Source: a virus. From it: a DNA stretch of 35,168 bases. The stretch is taken from positions 1 to 35,168 of IMG/VR virus record IMGVR_UViG_3300037961_000553; one strand, given 5' to 3'. The translations under genes and the position numbers were made by a program. This document shows positions 1 to 5,114 of the stretch, in pieces. The first letter of the stretch is position 1; each line of letters starts with the position of its first letter. The notes under the pieces were generated by a model. It was not told the DNA's origin. It was given only the letters and a program-made list of their open reading frames with translations, and did not search any database.

Positions 1-206
1 CTATGATACATTCTTGTCATTTGTTCCTCCATACACGATATGTGTCATCAGTTAGCTTACGCATAGTAGCAGCAGTATTGCCGTATCTACTGCGAATACA
101 TTGACACATTCTCACTACTTCATCTTTACTAACTTCAACGCAGTCACCAACTTTCATTTTGGCTGCGACTGCTCCAAGATGAGTATGTGAGTGCTTTGGT
201 GGTATT
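1..206. repeat. Left copy of the end redundancy
   Basis: Bases 1-206 match 34963-35168 in direct orientation with five substitutions (at 80, 113, 124, 128 and 163) and no gaps, about 97.6% identity. The overlap shows that the sequence closes on itself with a unit of about 34,962 bp. The genes read continuously across the join: the ORF ending at 17 here is the upstream neighbour of the ORF starting at 34982. The mismatches argue for two strain variants at the two ends of an assembly, since the terminal repeats of one molecule are normally identical. Confidence 0.9.
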
Positions 207-241
207 GGAATACCTTTACGAATCTTAATATTATCAAACAT
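17..241 (-). CDS. Small hypothetical phage protein (74 aa)
   Basis: I do not recognise a function. The protein has a conserved-looking core: a VGDCVEV stretch near residues 31-37, a basic RSRYGN segment near 50-55, and a YRVWR end. It resembles a small family of phage proteins of unknown role that share a VGDxxxV...RYG...RVWR pattern (from memory). The start at 241 has GGAGG a few bases upstream. The TAA of the preceding gene lies directly before the start, and the stop overlaps the downstream start at 34982 across the circular junction in an ATGA arrangement, so it is part of the leftward early operon. The second copy at the right end differs by three synonymous changes and two conservative ones, which supports real coding. 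Confidence 0.8.
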   Translation of the reverse strand: MFDNIKIRKGIPIPPKHSHTHLGAVAAKMKVGDCVEVSKDEVVRMCQCIRSRYGNTAATMRKLTDDTYRVWRNK

Positions 242-460
242 TTAGTCCTCCATAATTTTGTCAGTCAGTGTCTTTGAGGCGAACGCAACGCCAATCCACA
301 GGGGCGCACCAATCACTGAAACCAAAAGGGTCGGGTTGATGCCCATGCCTATCATCATCAACAGGATGGTAAATGACAGTGTTAGGTGAACAGTGACGAA
401 CCACCCAATCCATCTCGTCTTGTTGTTGACGAAGCTGATTTGTCTTAGCTTGTTGATCAT
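242..460 (-). CDS. Small membrane protein, two predicted TM helices (72 aa)
   Basis: Function unknown. After a short basic N-terminus (RQISFVNNKTR) there are two hydrophobic stretches at about residues 17-37 and 43-60, with a charged end (KTLTDKIMED). This suggests a two-pass inner-membrane protein. The start at 460 has a GAGGAG-type ribosome site about seven bases upstream. The stop directly abuts the start of the 74-aa gene at 241, so both are probably translated from one leftward early transcript. A membrane protein in an early region could act on the host envelope or in superinfection exclusion, but that is inference. Confidence 0.75.
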   Translation of the reverse strand: MINKLRQISFVNNKTRWIGWFVTVHLTLSFTILLMMIGMGINPTLLVSVIGAPLWIGVAFASKTLTDKIMED

Positions 461-462
461 GT

Positions 463-624
463 TTACTCCTCATTCTTTTGTACTTCACCCAGACCATGAC
501 ACTCATCGCACTCACCCCATTCTCCTTTGAGGTATCCTCCACGTTCATAGTCAATGACTGGGACTTCATATTCGAGGCGGCCTTCACCGCCACACTTTGA
601 GCATTCTACAAATATGTCAAGCAT
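463..624 (-). CDS. Mini zinc-finger protein with two DnaJ-type CxxCxGxG motifs (53 aa)
   Basis: The ORF runs from ATG at 622-624 to TAA at 463-465. The peptide contains two four-cysteine-type half sites, CSKCGGEG (residues 8-15) and CDECHGLG (39-46), separated by about 23 residues. Both fit CxxCxGxG, the repeat that binds zinc in the DnaJ/Hsp40 cysteine-rich domain. Two repeats could build one zinc site. The start is preceded by AGAGAGGG and overlaps the end of the neighbouring 67-aa gene by 8 bases. The very regular double motif makes chance coding unlikely. The role could be protein or nucleic-acid binding, and neither is shown. Confidence 0.72.
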   Translation of the reverse strand: MLDIFVECSKCGGEGRLEYEVPVIDYERGGYLKGEWGECDECHGLGEVQKNEE

Positions 625-820
625 CGAGTATGCCCTCTCTTATCATGTCTTGAATACGTCTACCAAACCATCCTTGGAGGCGTAGGTACATACCTGAGTC
701 GTATAGGTATTGCCACGCAGCTACAAATTCTTCTTGGCTTTTGGCTTGTTCAACGCCTTCAGCAATAAATACAGCAATGCCGGGCTGATCATTGAAAGAA
801 TATTGGTCTGTAGTCCTCAT
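617..820 (-). CDS. Small hypothetical phage protein, WQYL/LQGWFGR type (67 aa)
   Basis: Function unknown. The pattern AAWQYLYDSG followed by LRLQGWFGR and a short amphipathic end (MIREGILDA) matches, from memory, a small family widespread in phage early regions (W-x-L...LQG-x-x-GR). The first ATG at 826 has a purine run only one base away. The second ATG at 820 sits about seven bases after GGAG, so I chose 820. It overlaps the end of the upstream gene (stop at 789) by 32 bases and the following zinc-finger gene by 8. Confidence 0.75.
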   Translation of the reverse strand: MRTTDQYSFNDQPGIAVFIAEGVEQAKSQEEFVAAWQYLYDSGMYLRLQGWFGRRIQDMIREGILDA

Positions 821-1208
821 AACCATTCTCCATTGATATTTGTCTTTTCTTGACCATCAACATAACCTGTAGGTCATGTGTATCACCAATAAAGTGTATG
901 TCTTTCTCAAGAGTTTTGAAAGACGTTTGAGGCACAGATGACTCACCAGTATCATCAACACCCATGAATAATCCTTTGTTTACAAGGGGTTGAGGATAGT
1001 TACGGTGAATCCAGAAGTACCGCTGCTCTGCATAGAGGCCTTCGTCATCGATGTACACACCATCGCCATTGTCGTAGAGGCGTACAAATGTGAACATTGA
1101 GGCGTCAATGAGGCGTTTGATATGGCTGAAACCGTCTGGGTCTATGTCAGATTTAACCAGTTCAAGCTTTTGGCTTTTGGGATTTACGATAGTGTCCATT
1201 GATTCCAT
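789..1208 (-). CDS. Hypothetical protein, faint DUF3846-like pattern (139 aa)
   Basis: I do not recognise this firmly. The middle of the protein (VYIDDEGLYAE then a WIHRNYP stretch) faintly recalls DUF3846 phage proteins, which carry a DEEGL...PN block, but the match is too weak to name. The open frame extends upstream to 1274. A strong AGGAGG eight bases before the ATG at 1208 (MESMDT) shows that 1208 is the start and that the extra 22 codons are untranslated. A 222-bp structured gap separates it from the upstream ssb gene. It is probably cotranscribed with the small genes downstream. Confidence 0.72.
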   Translation of the reverse strand: MESMDTIVNPKSQKLELVKSDIDPDGFSHIKRLIDASMFTFVRLYDNGDGVYIDDEGLYAEQRYFWIHRNYPQPLVNKGLFMGVDDTGESSVPQTSFKTLEKDIHFIGDTHDLQVMLMVKKRQISMENGYEDYRPIFFQ

Positions 1209-1430
1209 GTGAACCTCCTGTGAATCTTTCACAAAAATAGCCCCACCACTTAACCTAACCTTAGCAGAAGTCAAACGGTCAAGTGATGAGGCTACCTCAC
1301 AGCTCAGTTACTTTGCAGAGCTTTGTGAGCTGTGATGTTTGTGGCTGACACCTGCGATGTAACGGCACAGGACGATACAGCCAGCCACAGTACCCCAATC
1401 TAGGCAGTAGAGGTGTTTACTGTTGGAGAC
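1209..1430. other. Structured intergenic segment with three consecutive inverted repeats
   Basis: There is no credible ORF. Three perfect inverted repeats lie in series: 1297-1306 with 1326-1335 (TCACAGCTCA, 10 bp, 19-nt loop); 1341-1347 with 1382-1388 (GTGGCTG, 7 bp); and 1395-1404 with 1430-1439 (CCAATCTAGG, 10 bp). The last encloses a further 5-bp stem (1405-1409 with 1418-1422) and reaches into the ssb stop codon. There is no T-run after any of them on the minus strand, so they do not look like simple terminators. A structured leader, a processing site or a small RNA is possible. Confidence 0.6.
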
Positions 1431-1841
1431 CTAGATTGGAATGTCGTCAAATGGTATGTCGTTCTTTGGTGCAGAGCCACCCTCAGCCGAAGCCTTCCCC
1501 GCAAGACGGAAGGTGGACCCTGCGCCTGCAAGTTTAACTTTGAATGAACGATGTGTCACGCCATCTTTCTCATACTCCTCAATGATTGGGAAGCCTTGAG
1601 CAAAGACGGTAATGCCCTTCTTCACATACGGCTCAATGACAGATGACACGAGGCCTTTGCCATTGCTACCGTCCCAAGCTTCGAGGCGATACCAGTGGGT
1701 CTTCTCCACCTTCTCACCCTGCTTGTTGGTGTATCCTTCGTTGACAGCAACGGACAGGTTAGCAACCTTTGTGCCGTTGACTTCACGAATCTCTGGGTCT
1801 GCACCCACGTTACCTGATACTGTGATTTGTGCGATGTTCAT
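1431..1841 (-). CDS. ssb: Single-stranded DNA-binding protein
   Basis: This is an OB-fold SSB that coats single-stranded DNA during replication and recombination. The N-terminus (NIAQITVSGNVGADPEIR) and the following strands, KVANLSVAVNEGYT and THWYRLEAWD, are typical of bacterial and phage SSB proteins over about residues 1-105. A short linker rich in Gly, Ala and Ser leads to an acidic tail ending DDIPI. That tail resembles the DDIPF tip through which SSB recruits partner proteins. At 136 aa it is slightly shorter than E. coli SSB. The start has AAGGAG about nine bases upstream. With the annealing protein, exonuclease and RuvC-like resolvase elsewhere in the genome it forms a recombination set. 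A long structured spacer follows its stop. Confidence 0.95.
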   Translation of the reverse strand: MNIAQITVSGNVGADPEIREVNGTKVANLSVAVNEGYTNKQGEKVEKTHWYRLEAWDGSNGKGLVSSVIEPYVKKGITVFAQGFPIIEEYEKDGVTHRSFKVKLAGAGSTFRLAGKASAEGGSAPKNDIPFDDIPI

Positions 1842-2168
1842 GACGAACTTCTCCTTACGTTATGTTACAGTCACTATCGACTGCACCAAAATACCCCATT
1901 GGCTTATAAAAACCAACAGGGTACTTCAGTGTTTACAAATAAGGGCTGGCTCTACCATACCTCCCCTCGGGGAAGACCTTTATTTGCTTTGACCCCAAGA
2001 CACCGCATGATCATAGCGTATTGTATCTTGTGTAGGTCACGACTAATAGCATTTTGCAATCATGCTAAGGCCGTGTTTAATCTTGGTGAGGGTATCACGT
2101 TACCTGACCCTCTGTGGCACTACTGACGACCTTGCTGCAGCTGACGGTGAGTACCTCAATCTCCTATG
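1842..2168. other. Intergenic segment upstream of ssb, no convincing gene
   Basis: The only long plus-strand frame here lacks a ribosome site and family resemblance. On the minus strand a weak promoter-like pair, TTGGTT then TATTTT with 17 bases between, lies near 1886-1914 and could drive ssb. Inverted repeats include 2088-2093 with 2107-2112 (GAGGGT/ACCCTC), 2153-2159 with 2178-2184 (ACCTCAA/TTGAGGT), the second arm running into the next gene's stop, and an A/T-rich pair near 1936-1985. A near-palindrome around TGATCA lies near 2008-2023. It could hold ssb control signals. Confidence 0.4.
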
Positions 2169-2459
2169 TTAGTTTCGTTGAGGTGGGACTTTCACCCACC
2201 CAAACCATAATTTATTCCACTTTGGCTTCTTATAACCTCTGATGCGTTTTGCGGCATATAAGAAAGAGGATATGATGCATCCGCCAATCACTGCCGCCAT
2301 CATGCCTGCAAATGTTCCAGCGAACATAATCACAAGCAAGATAGTTGAAGCTATGTCTATCGGAATGTCAAGCCAAAGAACTTTGTCAAAATCAAACTTG
2401 GCTAAGAGGAATATTATTGCGAACGCCGCAAAAACCCCAGCAATGATGTAGAAGACCAT
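2169..2459 (-). CDS. Membrane protein, two to three TM segments (96 aa)
   Basis: Function unknown. Hydrophobic stretches lie at about residues 2-20 and 33-70 (the second long enough for two passes). They are followed by a very basic cytoplasmic-type tail (AAKRIRGYKKPKWNKL). The start at 2459 has AGGAGA seven bases upstream and lies inside the end of the preceding membrane-protein gene, with a 46-base overlap in another frame. It is the second of two adjacent membrane proteins in the leftward early cluster. Confidence 0.72.
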   Translation of the reverse strand: MVFYIIAGVFAAFAIIFLLAKFDFDKVLWLDIPIDIASTILLVIMFAGTFAGMMAAVIGGCIISSFLYAAKRIRGYKKPKWNKLWFGWVKVPPQRN

Positions 2460-2656
2460 TTGATTCTCCTGATAATTGAACCAAGAACTTGCAATGTATC
2501 AACGACCCAAACATGAGCCATGCCAAAAATTACAAGGCCAAGTATTTTGAGGAAGACAACAATAGCTGCCATAACTCCTGAGTTGAATGCAATGTAGGCA
2601 TAGAAGCCAAATAATAATACAGCAAGTGTGTATCTAAGAAACTTTGAAGCGAACAT
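2414..2656 (-). CDS. Membrane protein with two TM segments (80 aa)
   Basis: Function unknown. There are two hydrophobic helices, at about residues 8-24 and 28-54, and a basic C-terminus (IIRRIKW...LRRSQ). The start at 2656 follows AAGGAGA with good spacing. The last 15 or so codons overlap the start of the next membrane-protein gene in a different frame, so either overlapping coding is real or the true end has shifted. With its neighbour it forms a small-membrane-protein pair in the early region. Confidence 0.68.
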   Translation of the reverse strand: MFASKFLRYTLAVLLFGFYAYIAFNSGVMAAIVVFLKILGLVIFGMAHVWVVDTLQVLGSIIRRIKWSSTSLLGFLRRSQ

Positions 2657-2870
2657 GAGATATTCTCCTTTTACTCATTTGAGGCATTGCTTGGCTTACC
2701 CCCTGTCAACGTGAACGTCTTTTGTGGTTAGCCTCTTTGCTAGGGTGTCGGGAGTGCGTGAACGTCCTGACTTGACTGACGACCCTCGATGGGTCGGAAG
2801 GCAACTGCCGAGCTTTGCGAGCCTGGTCGAACGAAGTGAAAACCAAGCGAGCAAAGCGTTGCCTGAAACA
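2657..2870. other. Structured non-coding segment with nested stems
   Basis: No credible gene. A compact nested fold is visible: AGGCAAC (2799-2805) pairs with GTTGCCT (2858-2864), and inside it GCTTTGC (2812-2818) pairs with GCAAAGC (2851-2857). A separate hairpin CGACCC/GGGTCG lies at 2780-2785 and 2791-2796 with a 5-base loop. The decamer CGTGAACGTC occurs twice in direct orientation, at 2710-2719 and 2757-2766. The segment lies directly beyond the terminator at 2872-2908, so on the minus strand it would be transcribed only by read-through or from an internal start. Confidence 0.6.
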
Positions 2871-2871
2871 G

Positions 2872-2908
2872 AAAAAAGTGGAGACTAGAACGAAACGCTC
2901 TAGCCTCC
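2872..2908 (-). terminator. Intrinsic terminator after the 207-aa gene
   Basis: On the minus strand GGAGGCTAGA (2908-2899) pairs with TCTAGTCTCC (2889-2880), a 10-bp stem with one G-U pair and a 9-base loop. It is followed by AC and a run of six T (2877-2872). It starts 9 bases past the stop codon at 2917. This is a textbook rho-independent terminator and ends, or attenuates, the first part of the leftward early transcript. Confidence 0.88.
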
Positions 2909-2916
2909 GTCTGTTG

Positions 2917-3540
2917 TTAGACTTGCTTGCAGTGCTGATTGAGATATGCTTGCTGCTCTGACTTGGACATCGACAGCCAGCGGTCAGCAGTGACACGCTT
3001 GTTGACTGGACGCCACTGACGAGCTTTCTTCTCTGCCTCAAGTGCCTTGCGTGACTTGTATACGCCCATCGTGTAGCCAGTGCGTCTCTCAATCTCTGGA
3101 CGAACCGAGTTGAGTAGAACGTGGTGCATGTTTCTGATGTAAGCGTACTGATCTCTCAGCTTGTCACGAAGGTCAACAAGTCTGCGATGCTCAAGCACTG
3201 TAATCTCTGGGTCATTGATGACGTGGTCTGCGATGCTGTCGTTGACCTTAGCACCATAGCGTTCTAGTGACTCCAGTTCGTACTCGAGGTTGCGAATGCG
3301 ACTGTCGATTAGCTTGCAGCACAACGTCAAGTCGTTGCCGTCACCATGAAACATGATAGCAGCAGTCTCAAGCTGTGCGTAATGCTGTTGCCATGCTTCA
3401 TCGTATGACTGCTTGGCTTGCTCTGAGAATGTCTCGTGTTGCAACTGTCGTGCAATGTCATCGAGGTATTCTGTCGTGATGTCCTGCAACCGTGGTAGTT
3501 GCTGGTACTGTTCTCTGAGTTGTTCTGATAATGACTGCAT
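2917..3540 (-). CDS. Hypothetical coiled-coil protein (207 aa)
   Basis: I do not recognise a family. The protein is almost entirely charged and helix-favouring, rich in Gln, Glu, Arg and Leu, with no membrane segment. A likely coiled coil covers about residues 75-135 (RNLEYELESLERYG then the RDKLRDQY region). The C-terminus is basic. The start at 3540 has AGAGGAG nine bases upstream. It is the last gene before the terminator at 2872-2908, in the leftward early cluster opening at 4018. The position suggests an early function such as host takeover, but nothing in the sequence proves it. Confidence 0.75.
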   Translation of the reverse strand: MQSLSEQLREQYQQLPRLQDITTEYLDDIARQLQHETFSEQAKQSYDEAWQQHYAQLETAAIMFHGDGNDLTLCCKLIDSRIRNLEYELESLERYGAKVNDSIADHVINDPEITVLEHRRLVDLRDKLRDQYAYIRNMHHVLLNSVRPEIERRTGYTMGVYKSRKALEAEKKARQWRPVNKRVTADRWLSMSKSEQQAYLNQHCKQV

Positions 3541-3541
3541 C

Positions 3542-3769
3542 TTAATTCTCCTCTACGATACGGTTGCCAAGTTCTTCTTTGTATAATGACCAGCACTTAG
3601 GAAGTGTGTTGGTCTGTATGTCATATGCCTCTGCCATATTATCTTCTTGAATGGCTTCGATTTGTCTTTTGGACCAGAATATAATCATCTGTTTCAGTGT
3701 ATATTCTTTGTCCATCATCCACTCTATTGGTTGATATGGATTAAAAGCTTTTGCCAAATGCTCATTCAT
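3542..3769 (-). CDS. Small acidic hypothetical protein (75 aa)
   Basis: Function unknown. This is a soluble helical small protein with several aromatics (Trp at 17, 32 and 60) and an acidic end (NRIVEEN). The start at 3769 follows AAGGAGAAT with good spacing, in the same ribosome-site context used by several genes in this cluster. The gene stops one base before the start region of the 207-aa gene. A strong 11-bp hairpin (3790-3814) lies just upstream of its ribosome site and may affect its expression. Confidence 0.72.
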   Translation of the reverse strand: MNEHLAKAFNPYQPIEWMMDKEYTLKQMIIFWSKRQIEAIQEDNMAEAYDIQTNTLPKCWSLYKEELGNRIVEEN

Positions 3770-3789
3770 TTGATTCTCCTTGGCGTTAT

Positions 3790-3814
3790 GGGGTAGATGA
3801 AAATCACCTACCCC
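3790..3814 (-). other. Compact 11-bp hairpin between early genes
   Basis: On the minus strand a GGGGTAGGTGA arm (3814-3804) pairs along its length with the TCATCTACCCC arm (3800-3790): 11 pairs including one G-U, with a TTT loop. It sits between the stop at 3824 and the ribosome site of the gene starting at 3769. No T-run follows, so it is better read as an RNA processing or stability element, or a translation-modulating hairpin, than as a terminator. Confidence 0.65.
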
Positions 3815-3823
3815 TGAGTTGGC

Positions 3824-4018
3824 TTATTGTAATGTGATGTCGATGAGTGAAGCAAGTTGCTCTGCTCTGTGGTAGTCACCGTTTGATAAAGCATCTTGTA
3901 TCTCACAACGTACCATATGAAAGTCATCGAACTCGTTACCAGAATGGAAAGTATCTGGTACTTCATGATGTGATGTTACTGTTTCTGCAATGATTTCATT
4001 TTCGTCTTTGATAGCCAT
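3824..4018 (-). CDS. First gene of the leftward early cluster, acidic 64-aa protein
   Basis: Function unknown. It is a small acidic protein with several His residues (HH at 17-18, then H25, H34 and H50) and a helical C-terminal half (DYHRAEQLASLIDITLQ). The start at 4018 has AAGGAG nine bases upstream. It is the promoter-proximal gene of the leftward cluster, and the divergent control element at 4069-4118 points toward it. First-expressed phage genes are often small acidic host-takeover proteins. That role is only inferred here. Confidence 0.75.
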   Translation of the reverse strand: MAIKDENEIIAETVTSHHEVPDTFHSGNEFDDFHMVRCEIQDALSNGDYHRAEQLASLIDITLQ

Positions 4019-4068
4019 GTTATTCTCCTTGACGTAAGGCTAACACATACACACGATTGTGCATGATG

Positions 4069-4118
4069 GGTAGAGGGCGACTCACCGAGTTGCGAAATGT
4101 CAAGGATTTGTTTTGTCG
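4069..4118 (-). promoter_or_regulatory. Leftward divergent control element
   Basis: Read on the minus strand from 4118, the element is CGACAAAACAAATCCTTGACAT, followed 24 bases after TTGACA by CTACC (4073-4069). It is the mirror copy of the element at 4186-4235 and faces the early gene at 4018. TTGACA is a perfect -35 hexamer, but no good -10 lies at the usual spacing. It may therefore need an activator or a modified host polymerase. Confidence 0.6.
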
Positions 4119-4172
4119 AGACAGAGACTGTGATCATCAGAACGCAGAGCCGCACTACCGTACGGCGACAGG

Positions 4173-4181
4173 TTATGCACA
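4173..4181 (+). promoter_or_regulatory. DnaA-box-like site
   Basis: TTATGCACA is an exact match to the bacterial DnaA-box consensus TTATNCACA, framed by GGTT and AACC. A second site one base off (TCATGCACA, minus strand, 4066-4058) lies about 110 bp away, outside the left control element. A single nonamer can occur by chance, so the call relies on its central place between the divergent elements. Confidence 0.4.
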
Positions 4182-4185
4182 ACCA

Positions 4186-4235
4186 CGACAAAAGAAATAC
4201 TTGACATAGTGAAGGTCAGACGGAAGAGAGCTACC
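4186..4235 (+). promoter_or_regulatory. Rightward divergent control element
   Basis: CGACAAAAGAAATACTTGACAT begins at 4186, and CTACC follows at 4231-4235, exactly 24 bases after TTGACA. The first 22 bases differ from the leftward copy at only two positions, and the CTACC spacing is the same. It faces the late genes. As with its partner, no -10 hexamer is evident at 16-18 bases. Confidence 0.6.
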
Positions 4236-4347
4236 GCATCTCTTGCGTCCTACCGCAACGGTTCGTGTGGGAGTGAGTCATCATTCCATGATATCATCAC
4301 AACTCGTGTGTGTGTGTTTTATGCTCCGTTTGCGGTGGAACGTCCGT

Positions 4348-4439
4348 CATCATGGGTGCTTAGAGCAATAGTATGGAACGGAGCGGCAGGCAACCTACTG
4401 GATTGCCAGCAGAGTGGAATACTCTTGCTACCCATGATG
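4348..4439. other. Long 92-nt hairpin (structured RNA or cruciform)
   Basis: The outer stem CATCATGGGT (4348-4357) pairs perfectly with ACCCATGATG (4430-4439). After a 6-base left bulge, AGCAATAGTAT (4364-4374) pairs 10 of 11 with ATACTCTTGCT (4419-4429), directly adjoining the outer arm. An apical stem, GC-A-GGCAA (4386-4393) with TTGCC-A-GC (4403-4410), caps it with a 9-base loop. More than 25 pairs in total makes chance unlikely. No T-run follows. Confidence 0.7.
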
Positions 4440-4519
4440 TCGCAACGGCCACTCAGCAAACATCAAAAACATCCATCCATAAAGAAGTGATGCAACGGCG
4501 CAACGTTGCCGCACTCCGA

Positions 4520-4557
4520 GAAGGAGACAATAGAATTACATGCAAGCGTGAGCTTGC
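4520..4557 (+). other. Ribosome site, three-codon ORF and GNRA-loop hairpin
   Basis: AAGGAG at 4521-4526 is followed by ATG-CAA-GCG-TGA at 4540-4551, a three-codon frame. Overlapping it is GCAAGC-GTGA-GCTTGC (4542-4557), a 6-bp stem closed by a GUGA (GNRA-type) tetraloop. It precedes the promoter for the terminase genes. It could be a leader-peptide relic or part of a structured RNA, and I cannot tell which. Confidence 0.4.
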
Positions 4558-4617
4558 TCAATGAATGCGCCACAAAAGAAAAACGGACGGCAAAGCCCCG
4601 ATTTCGTAAAATGTGTC

Positions 4618-4648
4618 TTGACAGCTAGTCGAGATTGATATGTATAAT
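4618..4648 (+). promoter_or_regulatory. Sigma-70-type promoter for the late operon
   Basis: TTGACA (4618-4623) and TATAAT (4643-4648) both match the consensus exactly but are 19 bases apart, two more than optimal. Transcription would begin near 4655 and the first late gene starts at 4680. Non-optimal spacing with perfect hexamers often marks a promoter whose activity depends on a DNA-twisting or activating factor. That is an inference here. Confidence 0.72.
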
Positions 4649-4679
4649 CGTCCGTAGACGCAGTGATTGGCCCTTGAGT

Positions 4680-5114
4680 ATGACCAAAGCAAACATAACA
4701 CAGCAAGAGAAGTACAAAGCAGGGATTGTTCCGATGGAAGACATCGAGAAACATGCTCCTGCTGCACAAGTTGGGAACGAGAAGCTGACGGAAAGCCAAG
4801 CAGAGTTGGTGCATGCTATCTTGCATAACGGTTGCAACGCCAGTGAAGCAGCACAGCAGCTGGGCAGGAACAAAGCTTGGGCATACAATACGCTGAAAAA
4901 ACAGCATGTTATAGAGTATAGACAGCAGTTAGCTATGATGACTTTGGGATGGGACGCCACACAAGCGATGGCAACCATGCGTGAGTTGCTGGGCAGCAAG
5001 TCGCAGTACGTTAGGTTAGAAGCGGCTAAAGACCTGATGGACAGGGCGGGTTTTAGACAGGACGTTGTGCGTACACCGTCCACGGCTGTGCAGATAAACT
5101 TCAATGTTGACTGA
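4680..5114 (+). CDS. Terminase small subunit
   Basis: This protein recognises phage DNA and hands it to the large terminase for packaging. After a variable N-terminus, residues 38-78 form a helix-turn-helix-like block (LTESQAELVHAILHNGCNAS, then EAAQQLGRNKAWAYNTLKK) typical of small terminases. The C-terminal part (VRLEAAKDLMDRAGF) is a hallmark of one common TerS family. The frame is open from 4635, but the promoter TATAAT sits at 4643-4648, inside that extension, so the ATG at 4680 (144 aa) must be used. The ribosome site is weak (TTGAG). Terminase large lies one gene downstream, as in many phages. Confidence 0.88.
   Translation: MTKANITQQEKYKAGIVPMEDIEKHAPAAQVGNEKLTESQAELVHAILHNGCNASEAAQQLGRNKAWAYNTLKKQHVIEYRQQLAMMTLGWDATQAMATMRELLGSKSQYVRLEAAKDLMDRAGFRQDVVRTPSTAVQINFNVD

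Larger units (their letters stand above)
4019..4679. other. Divergent control region, candidate replication origin
   Basis: A 660-bp gap separates the leftward early genes from the rightward late genes. It contains two outward-facing control elements, a DnaA-box-like TTATGCACA (4173-4181), a perfect 10-bp palindrome ATGATATCAT (4288-4297), a (TG)n tract near 4305-4316, a long hairpin (4348-4439), a ribosome-site plus tetraloop hairpin (4520-4557), and a promoter (4618-4648). A plus-strand frame of 63 codons (4373-4564) lacks a ribosome site and overlaps the hairpin, so I do not call it a gene. Confidence 0.6.

Noticed and set aside
1-206. True direct terminal repeats as in T7.
   Set aside because: The copies differ at five sites with a coding-type pattern. 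Terminal repeats of one virion should be identical, so an assembly overlap of a circular or permuted unit is a better reading.
1612-2126. Two plus-strand ORFs (126 and 99 codons) over ssb and its upstream gap.
   Set aside because: They overlap the certain ssb gene antisense or lack a ribosome site and have odd Cys/Arg-rich composition. They are shadows.
2706-3092. A 128-codon minus frame across the structured segment and the 207-aa gene.
   Set aside because: It would run through the terminator and nested stems and has no start signal. The 207-aa frame has a strong ribosome site.
4373-4564. A 63-codon plus-strand ORF in the control region, which could be a small gene before the terminase.
   Set aside because: No ribosome site, no family pattern, and it overlaps both the 92-nt hairpin and the tetraloop element, whose pairing explains the sequence better.
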